From the NCBI GenBank assembly GCA_002633025.1, contig NMRB01000029.1:427035-491034 (forward strand): DNA of 64,000 nt, in the 5' to 3' direction. Shown piece after piece: positions 22,241 through 35,435 of this stretch (positions are counted from its first letter, which is position 1; every line of letters starts with the position of its first letter). Position numbers and translations under genes: made by a program. This stretch comes from Notospermus geniculatus (Eukaryota; Nemertea; Pilidiophora; Heteronemertea; Lineidae). The notes beneath the pieces were generated by a model, which worked only from the letters and a program-made list of their open reading frames with translations, made no database searches and was not told the DNA's origin.

Positions 22241-22882
22241 TCTGCTAGAACAACAAGAGAAAGGGGCTGGCATGCGTGCGGTGTGAGAGGGGAATCTGAG
22301 TCCCCAGTATCTGTAGGCCCAAGCCTAAGTTTATTGTTGAAAGCGGGATAAGGCTCTATAGAGACCATAACCATTCGAGCATCCACACAACAGACTTTGG
22401 CCCGTATTTTAGAATCGGCTCCTCAGCGTACAGGAGTTCCTCAAGGCTGTTCTCCTAACAGCCCTGAGGAACTCTTTTACGCATTCTAAAATACGAGCCT
22501 TTGTCTCTCGGACTTCCTGGGACTTCCTTTTTTTCACGCCGGTGTAACGTTTTGAATGTTCCCCATCTGTGAGTCCCCTTCTATATTTTCTGACAGAACG
22601 ATCTGCAACTTGACTAGGGAAAACACAGAGACGTGCCGATCTATCTGCAAGCGTTTCCCAAACAATAAGTGGAAACACTGAATTACGGAAACACTGGCAG
22701 GTATTACACCGGCAGTCAGTCCCAAATTGGTTTACTTTGTATATTCTGATAGACCTACGGACGACGACAGCATCATCAGTCCCTAAGCGTCGAAGTGTTG
22801 TCTATGGACGAGATGGCGTTGATGATGAAAGCCGTGCCAACTCAAATATCCGAAGACTATGAGCACGATATGCGATCTCTAA

Positions 22883-23087
22883 TGTGACCCGTGACAGCAA
22901 AATGAGTCGGAATGCGCCGGAAAGAGGACCCAATGACACCAAATCCAGATAACAATTGCAGAAATGGACGAAGAAGTCAAATTTCACAGTGGGCAGACAA
23001 TCCTGAAATCAGCAAACCGTTGGTGTCAACTTGGACATGTTGGGTCTTCTGCGCGCATTCCGACTGATTTTGCTGTCACGGGTTACA
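22883..23087. mobile_element. MITE, TGTGACCCGTGACAGC family (copy 2)
   Basis: This is the same insertion as 11091-11293, with the same termini and flanks. Confidence 0.85.
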
Positions 23088-24426
23088 AATGGGTAATTTG
23101 ACTGCCGACGTAGAGGGAGCCACCGGCAGCAACACGAAAATGGGTTGGAGAGTGGCGCGGTGGCGCCGGCTGTCGAGAAAAAAGTGGCAACACCGTGGTC
23201 CTTTAATCTGACAGAATGTTTTGTAGGGCATTTTCCCTACCACATCAGATTGTATCAACTTCTTGACATTTCAATGTCATTCATAGAATAAGAAAATATC
23301 AACACAAGTTGTCAAAATTATACATGTAATGCTTTTATTCTAAATTCAAATGGCCATGAAGTACGGTGCACATACGAGCTTGGTGAACAAACAGTAATAA
23401 TCGGATGGTACGTTATAGGCCCTAGATATTTTGAGCCCTGTGATACCAGGTCGTGTAACACATTACACACCAAAATCACGGCTTCGTATGGATCACCAAT
23501 TTCTAGCATCACCAACAGTCATTCAAACGTCTCTTAATACTAGTGTCCCACTGGCGACTTTTTCAGACAAGGGGCGAATCTGAAGTCTGCGACATTCCCT
23601 CGGCAAGCTGCGATATCTAGCATTAATGTGTTTTGCATTGGATCATGACGCCAGAGAATCACTGCGAACATAGACGACAGTCTACGAAGAGCTACGAATT
23701 TTTCATTCGTCCCTTGTCGTAGGCCAAAATTCGCCAGTGGGACGCTAGTACGTCGTACCTCATAAGGGAGGCAAAGCAAAAGTGAAATGGCCTGGGGCCG
23801 TATGCATTAAACATCTTAGACGTCTAAGTGTAAAAATTTGATCTCGTGTAGTACCTCCTCCATTAGCGTCAGTATCCCTCCACGCATTCCTCGTGTTGTA
23901 ATGTTGAGCTGGCTGGACTAGTTTTACCTTTGGTAACCTAGCTTTATGATATGTCGAATGCACTCATACAGCTAGATAACCAAAGAGAACACCACCGCCG
24001 TCCTGCAGTTGAGGTCCATGTCTCCGAAGTCGTTATCTTCTTCCTTTCCATTGAACATAAGAAATACATTACCTTACCTCTGGTCATTACGCCTATTCCT
24101 CCCTGTAGGTAGGCCTACTTTGCACAATATCAAAAAATTTTGACAAAATTTAACGCGGTTAAAGAACATGCACGACTTGCACAATATTTAAAAAATCTGA
24201 CAAAATTTAACGCGGAAAGAACATGCACGACTTGATCAAAACAACTCTAAATTAGCTATTTCGTTCTATACAGCTATCAATAATGTAGGCCTACTCGCTG
24301 TTTTATATTTTCCTAATTAGAGCTTTATTTACTCTAAAAACTAATCTTTCCCTTGTAGACCTATGACGTGTACATGCAGTTGCTTCATTTTCCTAATTAC
24401 GAGTTTCATTTACTCTACCCTACCTG

Positions 24427-25546
24427 TAGCTTTCAGAAAAGTATATATTCTACAAAACGATATTTGTTGAAATTTGCATAAAAAAACAACTTAATATCTG
24501 TCCTGAGCGGCGTTATGTGCTTCCAGATGAATAGCTATGTCCGATACACTATGCTAGATACGATACATACGCTATACGTGTCCTGAGCAACCGCTAGGGT
24601 TGTCGGACGACGGTGGGGGTCCCTTATAGGCCAATCTACCACCCAGACCTAAGAATGTCCTTTTGGGCGTAAATTCGATAATACATGTACGTGCACGCAT
24701 ATCAAATTCACGATCCAAAAGACATTCGTAAAATTGTCAACCAACTTCTAGGACGTTGCTGAACACATTTTGTGACACAATCATACATAGTCCACCGCCT
24801 CAATACCGTAGGTTCGTGGTTTGCTATTGAAATGAAAGTGACATCTGGGTACTGATCAATTTCCCACACAAAAGGCGTCCATTGTTAATAGGAACTCGTT
24901 TCGGTGTGCTGCCCTTCTGCCGTATGATCCCCATTCTTGAGTGGAGTAATGCGGATGGACATTGCACTCAAACGTGGAAAATTCTCCTTGGTCATCCGTC
25001 CTGGAGATAGAAAGTATTGTACCGATGCCACTACTGTACGTCTGCGAATGAATTTGCATGGCGATTTTACTGCAACATACAAAGTGCCTTTCTGACCAGT
25101 GTAGTGCTTTGGGCCACTCATGCACTGATCCGGATGTCATGTATCAGTCACAGAACTTACCTCAACACTTACCTCGAGCTACGGTTTCACCTGCGCCCTC
25201 TGACCCACGACACACTCCTCAAACACCCCCAGGACAAAACTCTCTAGGAATACCCACGACACGCTCCCTTGATCAACACTGTGGCTGCGTGAATGGCTGT
25301 GACATCAAATTGGCTCTGAAACAGAAAAAAGACAGTGGCGGCTGGGTTATTTAGAAATTTCTAATAGTCGTTACTGAAGACTTTTTATATGCACTGCATA
25401 TTTTCGCATACCGGTATTCGTTCTTATCAGAATGATGAGATAGCTGTTGATGCTTATCGTAGTGCATGTTTTCGGAAGTGTGTCAAAAGTGTCGCTGGAC
25501 CAACAGTATACGTTTAATCTTGACACTGCCTTCAGCTTCCACAAGA
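24427..25546. other. 1.1 kb present in copy 2 and replaced by a single N in copy 1
   Basis: The left anchor CTCTACCCTACCTG and the right anchor AACATCGGACC are adjacent in copy 1 except for one N at 12795. No inverted ends or recognisable gene were found in this segment. A real deletion or a collapsed assembly gap are equally possible. Confidence 0.7.
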
Positions 25547-25551
25547 AACAT

Positions 25552-25671
25552 CGGACCAATCAGAATCCTTCGTATCGGACCAATCGGAATCCTTCGTATT
25601 GGACCAATCGGAATCCTTCGTATTGGACCAATCAGAATCCTTCGTATCGGACCAATCAGAATCCGGAGTTG
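25552..25671 (+). repeat. 24-bp CCAAT-box minisatellite, 5 units (copy 2)
   Basis: Same array and same unit number as 12801-12920. Confidence 0.92.
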
Positions 25672-26423
25672 GCTCCTCAGACCTGGTCTTCGATCCTCTG
25701 AATTTTTCCTGGGGAGTCATTTATGTACGCTATCAATATGTAAGCTTACTTACTTTGAAATTGGGCGACAATACTATTAACAACATATAGGCCTACAAAC
25801 ATTTTTTTACCAGACAATAAATCATTACATTTTCCAAAGATCGCCTGCTTATATTCGTGCTAAGCAGACTGGGTCAAATGTCTGCCTATATTTAGCTTGC
25901 CCAGGCAAAATGCCGCCAAAATAAAACGCCCAGACAAGAGAGATGTGCTGATCTTGAAAAGGAGTTTGACCGACTTAGCATCGACTGAAACACCAAAAAC
26001 ACCATAAATTGAAGGCAGAAAAATTTGGCCTTATAAATCGGAAGTGCGGATAAATCAATGAATATTGAAGTCGTAATCCTAGTCGTTACGACTTGAAACA
26101 CAACTACGATATTTGCGATTGATGTGCACTTCCGATTACGAGTCAAAATTATTCTGCCACAAAGTTATGGCATTTTACGATTTGCAAACGTCTATCAAAT
26201 CGCTTTTATCATGGATTCTACAGCGGACTGCAATTTACTCTCATGGTAGTTGAAGCCGGAGTCGGAGTCGGAAAGCTGCGCAACCTCCCTAGTATCAACC
26301 CATTCAGGTGCTACTGGCAGGTGTTACTGGCCATCTTGTATCGCAATCACTTCCATTTGAATGCAGTCATCTGTTAATGGGTCGTAATGGTTCAGTTTTC
26401 GACATATGGTCAGGTCTAAAATT

Positions 26424-29400
26424 TGAAAAATGGAGATTGTAACCAAAAGAATTTCCTGAGTTGAAAGGAGAAAGACAACCTAATGAAATTGTTCACAATA
26501 TAAATGACGGTTCGTGATTTCACGGCGATTTGATTAAATTTCAAGCTTTGATGCAAATATTTTCAGTGAATAGTTATCGAGTTGATAAATCTGAATTCGC
26601 ATTAATATTTGACAGCATATGTTATCCCTGGGGCGCAACCTCCGAATTCGATGGACCACACCAGACGTGATGGCAAATCAAGGCATGAACCATTCGACAA
26701 ACAGTGCTCAAAATAGTCTATTTTGACTACAGCAAACCTTGTTTCGAATTCCGATGTACGAGTGATGATAGATACTCTGTAATGTTGATTGCCCAACGAT
26801 GCCACCGCCTTTCACGGCCAACCATCTGGGTAATATTGTACCTGCTGTTACCTAATCGCTTATGAAATAGTCCGGCATCTCTTCATTCTTCCCCCTTCAT
26901 TAGCCTTTTGTGTCCTTTGTCCCGACAGCATCGCGGCCGTCAGCGGCAAGTAAAAATAGAAAGTGAACCCCAAATGGGTAAGGGACTTCAAGCTTTGAAT
27001 TCGTGGATGCAGAAAGGTGCTAAATTTAGTGGAATGAATGCATTTACCGGAGGGTGCACCTGTTGTTGTTGGTCCAATCTCAAAAGGGTTTAAGAAGATG
27101 ATGAAAGGTGGGTAAACCTTTCATCCACCTGTCTCAGGGAGCCGGAATGCAAGGTGCATAGCAATCTCATCGGCTCGGTGGCTAAAGGCCAGGCTGAAGT
27201 GGGCAGCGGTCAACGCAAATCACATCCCTTCATATTCATAGCAATTTAATAATCAAGGGTTTATTGAAATTAAATTCGGTCCTTTTTGGTGGCCGTCTCT
27301 GTTTGGTTACCATAAGAACACGATGATTGTATTGAACTGTACCGGTCACTAGGGGACGGGTTGAGGGTCAGTGTTTCAATGGCGTGGGAAACATGTGAAG
27401 TTCATTATTCCCATTCAATCTCATTTTCATTGAGTTTTCATTCACACATTTATGTATGGTGGGGAATTTAGGATGAGAATGAAACGAAAGCAGCTAAGCC
27501 TTGGGAACGAGAATTGCTTTAGCATCTCTTGCTATTTTTAGATGGGAATGACCAGCTTCGGACTTGTGATTCCGCCGAGCGGTTTTCTTCCCTGACCTTG
27601 AGATTAAGCATCACAGCACCATGAGATCTCGTCTCCCATGGGAACTCACCCTCCTATAGCAGGGCTGGTCTCGCTCCTTCTCTATCATACACTCGCACAG
27701 TCACGGAGTTGGTGTGAGTGAAGAGCAGCGAGGTAAAACCCCTACTGTGGGAGGATGATAGGAACTTCATACATTGAAATCATGGAATCGCTGGCCAAAA
27801 AACGTAGAGCCAACCTGGGAATGTTTCTCATGCCAATGTTACCTCTCTGTTTTTAGTACCAAACGTGTTGTAACCATTCATTTTTTAAATCTCTTTAGTT
27901 TTTCACGAAATTAATTTTCTGTTAGAAAAACACGTGACACGTGGTTGCTGAGTTTGGGAAGAGCAGTACCAAATGACAGCTGGCAGCCTCAGCAAATTTG
28001 AAGCAACAAACCCAAGTATCACTTAGCCTAGTTTTAGGTGAGTTGAATCCCGCCGGGCAACTTTGGAATTCTCAAGTATTGCCACACAAATTACACTGCC
28101 AGGCCGTGTCCTAAACGTGCCAAGAGTGAAACTATCGCTCCACGAATGCTGTACTTTCAAAACAAAGGCTGTGCCCTCAAGGTGGAGACTGTCTTACTAC
28201 AGCTGCCAGTTTCACAGAGAGAGCAGACAACGTGACATCAGAAATATTCTGGTTCAAATCTGCCACCGTAAATTTTTGTAGATTTGACCTGGAATAAGTA
28301 GCCTATAATTTGCATCGAACTCATTTCACTTTTCAAAAAAGAAAATTTGTATTGGTAAGTCCGCAGATTTATAAATATATTCTGGCGAGCCGCCCAATAC
28401 TTTTCTGACGATAAACATGTCACTTCCACCTATAGGTCTATATCATAGACTCCACGGTCTGATGAATCTACAGAGCATGCAAAACATCCTCGTCGTTTGT
28501 CTGGTTTTTGCGTGATTTATTATAAGTGTATGTCATGATCACACAACATGTAGATAAAACATCGAATTCAATCGTTTTGTGTTGGTTGATCATAACTCAG
28601 TGAATCGGGATATAGCTCCATGATATGTTGAATGATCAGTCATGCATGTAGAGACATGTACTTCGGCCTATATGTTGGAAAAAATGTGCTTGAAAAAGTA
28701 ATTTCTCAACTGATTCGCCAGCCATTGCACTACATGTAATACACGTATATACATGTACATGTACAATCAATAATGATTAATAAACAGTTGCAGTGCTCAA
28801 CTTTGCCTATTCGTTCCTTTCCTAGGCCTGCATGTAGGCCTACTTTCAAAGGAAGAATTGAAATCAATTTTAAATCAGGTCTGCCCAAAATTAATGTTGA
28901 GCTGTTCGAGTAGTCCAAGTCCACATGCCCTCAACTTCCCAATCGCCATTTCGATTTGCACTGACCAACAGAAGCCAACCAATCAGAAGTCTCGTTTGAT
29001 AGGGGTGTGGACCTTTGGAAAAATGGCGGGAAATTCCTCAGGCACGATCCACACGTGGTGGCTTTGCCATTTTAGGATGGTCAGAGTTCAGGTTAGATTA
29101 GAGAAAAGATTTGGAGCACTTGATCGAATCAAAATGGAAAAGGGCTGAAGATAACTAGACAAATGCATGATTACTTAATCTCAATAGGCCTAATGTGGCG
29201 AAAATGCACAGGATTCATGTCCTGTCGCTGTCGTCTGCTCATCTTGTCTGTGAACCCCATGAACTTTTTCTAAACTTGATGAGCAATCAGTTTACGTTGA
29301 CCGTTGAAAGGTTATAGGATGTAATTAACTGCATGTAGGTATTGATGAACTGATTAGTAGATAATGAAACAATGTTTCGGGGTGTAATGAAGGTTAATGA

Positions 29401-29468
29401 GGCTGGTAGATGAGTTAAAAGTAGGCCTAGCTTCTTAAATGCTTCAAAGCTTTGCCACAGACAATAGT
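26424..29468. other. Intergenic DNA, no gene recognised
   Basis: Single-copy sequence after the end of the duplication. Only short random reading frames are seen. One small MITE lies at 27651-27753. Confidence 0.6.
27651..27753. mobile_element. Small MITE, CTCCCACAGCAGGGG family
   Basis: The ends CTCCTATAGCAGGG and CCCCTACTGTGGGAG are imperfect complements. A second, better preserved member is at 32279-32362. Confidence 0.65.
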
Positions 29469-29585
29469 GAGGTTTCGCAAGCGCCCGGTTCGGCCCTACG
29501 ACGACGTTTATCTATTGTGTTGGTACACCCAAACAATAGATAAACGTTGTCGTATGGCCTCCAAACCGGGCGCTTGCGAAACCTC
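29469..29585. mobile_element. 117-bp foldback MITE
   Basis: GAGGTTTCGCAAGCGCCCGG and its complement form the ends, with a further GTTTATCTATTGT/ACAATAGATAAAC pair inside. The arms make up nearly the whole element. Confidence 0.85.
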
Positions 29586-29843
29586 ATATTAGTGAAACTT
29601 CGTCGAATAGAATGATGGAAGTGTGTATAGGCCTAATAGAAAATACATCACGGATTTACCGTTGTCAGTGGGAGATTGCCCGTTTTGCCCTTCGGAGGAT
29701 ATTCTCAGTTCGGTACAAAAACCTGACGTGGATTTGTCCAAAAAGCACGACGTGTGGACAGTGAAGTTACGTTCAAATGTCACAGTCAACAATAAAATGA
29801 ACGACAACATAATGGAAATTACGAAACAAATTCGATGACCTAC

Positions 29844-30382
29844 CTCATCTCACTGGAACAACACACCTCGATGGAGTTTTCCGGCTCTTCGGCAGATTGG
29901 ATCGGGCTGAGCTGCCATGTCCCAACGCTCACCAGGAAGTCACGGCACTCACTAAATCCACCGTCACACCTCCAAGGTATAAATCGTGTAGAGAATTTTT
30001 CTTGATAGGCATTCATGAGACGACATGCCTGGATTTCTTGTGGCGGGCCGTAAATCAAAAGAGTCAGAAATGTTCGTGTGCACAAAATGTTACGTGAATG
30101 GAAAACGAAACTCCAGCGCCACGTTCTGTTTGAGCGCGTTTGAATGCCCGTGTGAATTGGCACCTTTCCTTTACACCCAGAGTCATGATGTCTCGTGACG
30201 AACCAGGAAGGTTACACTTACTGTCTCTGACCGTATGCCAGGGGAAACTCGTCATAGATATCGTAGGGCGTTGTCGCCGTGGAGAGATTTCTAGGTTGTC
30301 TCCTCCGCTTCCAGTTGCTCGTCGTCCCACGGCCGAACACGAAATGCTTCGCAACCATCTCTGCCCGATGTTCCCCGTTGAT
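29844..30382 (-). other. Two weak candidate exons of an unidentified gene
   Basis: On the minus strand, 30382-30222 is open (INGEHRAEMVAKHFVFGRG onward) between an acceptor (ATTCGACAG) and a strong donor (CA|GTAAGTG). A second open stretch ending at 29844 (FIPWRCDGGFSECRDF and a closing CC pair) has the donor GAG|GTAGGT. The cysteine/tryptophan content looks like an extracellular protein. I recognise no family, and I could not find a phase-compatible acceptor joining the two. Confidence 0.25.
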
Positions 30383-32278
30383 CTGTCGAATATTGGACAT
30401 TTCACCAATATATGTCCAGGTCATTTGCATATGAAAGCGTCAGTGGCCGGATCAAAATGTTCCCATGCAGCTAACTATACACCGGTTGGAAGCCGTGACT
30501 TGTCCGTACAATACCCCCAAATATAGCATCAGTTGCCCCGATGGGCACTTCCTGACAACGTCAAATCCAGCAACTGACACTTCACTGATGTTGAGTTCAG
30601 TGGAGGAGAGAGGGGTCAATGCAGGTGGACACTACGATATGAGTACCAATCAAGAGAAAGATCCTGATTCTCTGCGTGTCATAGTGATTGTCATTGTCTT
30701 ATAAACAGCTTTCAGTGCGCTGTATAATTGGCAGATGTATAATTTGATGGACAATGAATTTTGATAGTTCTGCAACTAACAATCACTGATTATGAAGAAC
30801 GAATGGAAGGTAAACTATTCAAACTTCCACAGAATCTTTGCTACACTGCAACCGAGAAAAAGACAGAAAAATAATACGATGATAAAAAATGCACGGCCCC
30901 TCCTTGTGAGTTGGTGTGTTCCCTAATGTGATGATGGTTGAAAACCGTGGATTCGGACAGTCTCGGGTCCCTGGTTATCCCAGCTTTCTCCCACACACAA
31001 CTGGGAATTCCGTATGTAGACAATAGTGATGGAACACGTTACCGAAACAAGTCAGTGATAAGTCAAAAATAAAAAAAAACACATAAAGAACGATTCACCA
31101 ATGACATATCCATCTTCCGTGCTTCCGCAAGGAAGAGTATTCGTGTTGAAATCAGCCAATCAAGGAAGAACATCCCGCGGTCAATGGGACCCTACGCGGA
31201 AGCAGCCGGTATGACCCCTAAAATACTAGCTAATTATTCAATTTATTCTTGTAAGAGTAATTATGTCGTTTCAAACGTACGATCGAACAGCAAAAACATA
31301 TGCTGGAGACCCTGACAAATTACCTACCATATAGATATCAGCAAGGGGGATGTCAGGGGGTTGTCTAGTCCACAGGGCCGAACTATGACCCTCAAATCAT
31401 TTTTCCAATCTCTCAATCGGTCCCCAAGGTCAACAGCTGCGGCATTTTGGACCCTTATCATACCTTTGGCCCCTTTGACAGGGATTAACCGGGACGTCTT
31501 TATTAATTACTGCCCAAGGGCTGAATGGACATGAAGGGATCTCAAAGGACAAGGAATCTTTACAAGAAACCCATGTTTACCAGAATCTACATCCCTCCTG
31601 ATGAAATATTTGAGGGCTTCTTTATACTCTGAAGATTTTTGCATCGGAATTTGCATATTTTAAGCTTGGAGATTAGTCACCTTTCATTGCTTTACAAGAC
31701 ATTGGCCGAACACACTTGGCCATTCTCTCTCGACTCTAGGAGGACATTGATGACAAGAAAGCCTTTGACTCTGTTGCCTTCATTGAACTTAAGTTAGCTT
31801 CCAAAGAATCTTTGGAAGGATGATCCCTCAACATAAAATTAGACATCTATCTTTAGCAGTCCAACTAAATTTTGACTTCACGATGAAAAGCAACCGCTCT
31901 GGATGCATGACAGTTTAACAAGGATGAGCCGAGGTGATCAGCGTCTTGACTGAGGGCATTCGCAACGGACATGAATTTATGAATAATGATATGTTTAATT
32001 AGTTCTTTAAATCCAGCCTCTGGTCATATTTTGGATCTCAACGGCCTGGACGCTGGAGAGATTCGGATTGGCCAAGAAACCCTCAAAAGTTGACCCCATG
32101 GGATGGTTCAATTACAAATGCTCGGTGAAATGCTTGACCATGAAATTCGTATCATTCGGAAATTTGAAATGTGGCTCAGCAATTTTCAGCCTTAGGAAAT
32201 TACCAATGGGATAGAAATGTCGGCAACAAACTTGGTGGCCGGCGCTGGGCTGTTCGAGGCAGTGCTTGCATTGTCACC

Positions 32279-32362
32279 CTCCCACAGCAGGGGTTTTACC
32301 TGGTTCCTGTTCACCCACGTGGATGATGACGAGGAGCGAGGTAAAAACCCCTGCAGTGGGAG
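32279..32362. mobile_element. 84-bp MITE, CTCCCACAGCAGGGG family
   Basis: CTCCCACAGCAGGGGTTTTA at the left and its near complement ending GCAGTGGGAG at the right. Related to 27651-27753. Confidence 0.75.
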
Positions 32363-34642
32363 AGTAGTACTATCTATCTTTCAGTCCCGGTACTGTTTCT
32401 TCATCTCGGCTTTTGATGGAGGGCCTAATTCAATAGAGTCAAGAGAAAACGTGAAAATGAAGTTGATATGGAATGTCAACCATAGTTTCGTATGTGCCCA
32501 AATCGGCTGATGACGACACCGTAGGTGTTGCGTTCAGTAACAGTGCATAAGAAAGCTTTTTAAAATCTGCTTTCGTTCTTCTATTACTGTCCACCTTATC
32601 ATAGGCCTACACAGTACAAAACAGAACGGAAGGCAAGAGTAAGAAAAACGAAAGTTTTATAAATTTGTCTATTGTAAACATTGTATCGATGAAGCCATAT
32701 ATCATGACAAGCGCCTCGTATACTTGTCGACAATGTGTTATACAAATACTTTTTGACAATAAAAATACAATACGTTGAGTCGGTACGAACGTCTGATGTC
32801 TAACAGTAGGCCTATCATTTGTTTCTTTCTAAAAAATAATATCACAATTAGAATGAAAATGTCATAAATTTCCCCACAAAGGCGAAATATTCCTTTGGTA
32901 ATTTTGCATATGTAAAAGATGTCTTGCTGTTGGTATTTCATGCTGTTATGTGCCTAGGCCCATTGAGAACGTTGTGCATAACATCAAAAATAATTTATTT
33001 TAGTAACATTTAGAACTGCCATAGAAGTTGATAAATTTTCCTGAAAAGCTCACGGCACATTTTGCATTGGCCTAGGAATGTGTTCGAGAAAAGGATAGCC
33101 TAGCGTAGGTGTTGTTTTTGCACGGTCTGCTTATTTTGGGCTCCGCACGATATATTGCTCTCTATGGTGAGCATGAAATTACTTTAATGTCACGTTTAAT
33201 GGGTCGTGTTGCCAATGCCATCAATCGGTCAGTATTGGCTCTATCCAGGCAATCCCTTCCCAGTTTAGGAGGGTCCAAGGCGAACTGTGGTTTACAGATC
33301 AATTTTTGCAACTCTCATCATGACCTCTTTACATGTACGTTATTCTACTGTAATTGTTGCCAGTGTCTTTGCACCGGGTACCTGCACCGGTGACGTGTCA
33401 TAGTAGGGAGTTGTCACCAGAATTTATAAATGGAACACGGTTCCCAGCGATCCCAACGGATTAAGCAAATGGATGTATTTCAGTATGAACTCATGTCCCC
33501 TCCATATGGCACGGACGCCCCGAGATGACAATTACATAACCAGGCTGGTTATGTAACGCCCTGAACCATACCGGCTTAGAAGATGATTATTGGTTATGCA
33601 ATGCATTAATTAAGGAAAGTTAATGCCATTGTCCATTTGCTGAAGTTTACTTTATATAGGGAGCATGTGTGATGTCCGGGTGTGGTTGCCTGGGCTTACG
33701 TGTTTTCATTAGAGATTCATTAAGATATATGAGGATTGCTGGGCGGGTTATGTAACGGCGATATTGCCGGGCTATATCTGAATCGAAGCCCGACATATGT
33801 CGCCGTGTCACCATTTGAGAGCTGCTGTTGCCTGCCTTTGTTTCTTTCAGAGCATCTTTTGCGAAAATTGATGTACTGAACGCTTTGATACATTGGTTTC
33901 TAATGAAAGACAATTGAGGCAAATATATCAGGTTGGTCCAATGCTCGCAGTACATAAGCTGGTAAATCGGCAAAACCACATTTTTGGGAGCACTGGTACA
34001 GTCAACATTATTGGAAGATACAAGCAAAAACATACCCTACATGTACATGTACGGTACAGTCAACATAATTGGTACAGCCAGTATTATTTGGTACATGGAC
34101 GATGCAAGCCGAAAAATACTACTATTAAAACATATTTGGCTTGAAGATCAAGCTGGTTGTCGGTCTTGAAAAGAGAAATTCGATATCTGTCCACCTTATC
34201 GCGAAGTCACTTCGCGTATCAGGGCGACAAGCCATGCCATTGGGCGTTCATTCATAATTTCACCCATCGCTACACATTCCCACAACCTCACTACGGAAGT
34301 GGTCTCATCCTCAGCATCCCTATTCTATCTTTCCAAATACGAAGCACAGTTATCAAAGATTATAAGTGGGCATTGAAATGAGATCGTCTGCGAACTGGAG
34401 TCACAAACATCCGCATTGATATCCCTTTGTACCGAATTCCTTGACCAAAAGAAACCTCGAAAGGACGCTTTCAAATTCCAAAGTTGCGCCAACCCATGGC
34501 TTTTGTGTTCTCAATATAGCATAAATCCAGTCAGGTGGATCTAGGTGTGATATACTGTATTAGGGTTTATGATCTTTATTAAAATTTCATAAGCGATCTC
34601 GACGAAAATATCCCAATTACGCAAGAGGAGCCGTGACGGACC

Positions 34643-34781
34643 NNNNNNNNNNNNNNNNNNNNNNNNNNNNNNNNNNNNNNNNNNNNNNNNNNNNNNNNNN
34701 NNNNNNNNNNNNNNNNNNNNNNNNNNNNNNNNNNNNNNNNNNNNNNNNNNNNNNNNNNNNNNNNNNNNNNNNNNNNNNNNN
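34643..34781. other. Assembly gap (N run)
   Basis: 139 Ns. Nothing can be said about the missing sequence. Confidence 1.
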
Positions 34782-35268
34782 TACGAGATTATTCTGTTTG
34801 TAGTGATTGATCTTGTTGAACAGGCCGAAGCTGGGAGCAACGCCGGCGCTGTTTCCCGCGCTATTTGGCCGCTGACTAGTGCTGCCACCATGCGGTAAAT
34901 CGGCGGGGATCGGGCCATTGTAAGCAGTGTCTATGAACGATAGGTATGAGTGAGAAGACACTGCGAAAGGAGTGTACACTTCTTAGGAACTGCTTTTCCT
35001 GTATGATTGTCCATATAAATCAAAGACTGAACGATGGGTCATATGAATAGACTAGCAAATGCTTTTACTTCAGATTTGTACAGCAATGCCTAGAGCATTG
35101 CAAAATTCAAGTAAAAGAATTTACTAGTCTTTCTTCATGTGACGATGTCTAGTTACGATGCCCTACGTAACCACGTTTTGCTGGTGTAGAGAACTAAAAG
35201 AACGAAAGACGATTCCGAATATCATGACACATCGAATTATTCACGAACATCAATCACCACGACATTAA

Positions 35269-35435
35269 AGCCTGCCGCACACTGGAGCTATCTGAAGATG
35301 GTATTTTCGGCGCGTATTTTCGCGAGGCAGAAAACTCGCCGAAAATACGCGCACACGGAGCTATCTGCTGAGCAAACGGCATGAACGGTGTCGACTGACT
35401 TTTTGCTCAGCAGATAGCACAGTGTGCGGCAGGCT
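35269..35435. mobile_element. Harbinger-like MITE, 167 bp
   Basis: The ends are AGCCTGCCGCACACTG and CAGTGTGCGGCAGGCT, flanked by duplicated TAA (35266-35268 and 35436-35438). The ends resemble those of the 10569-10990 element (shared CCGCACACTGG). Confidence 0.9.

Larger units (their letters stand above)
13934..26423 (+). repeat. Tandem segmental duplication, copy 2 (about 12.5 kb)
   Basis: This is the second copy of the block at 1185-13933. Homology begins abruptly at 13934 in the middle of HIRIP3-like exon 4 and ends near 26423, after which the sequence is single copy. At most one or two bases of microhomology are visible at the 13933/13934 junction, and there are no Ns at the junction. 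Copy 2 lacks several transposons found in copy 1. It carries its own extra DNA at about 20108-20520, 21210-22240 and 24427-25546. Confidence 0.93.

Noticed and set aside
24856-25140. 94-codon minus-strand frame in the copy 2-specific segment
   Set aside because: No family similarity was recognised, two overlapping frames are equally open, and it is missing in copy 1.
27130-27240. Possible structured RNA (CGGCTCGGTGGCTAAAGGCC)
   Set aside because: I could not pair it into any known small RNA fold.
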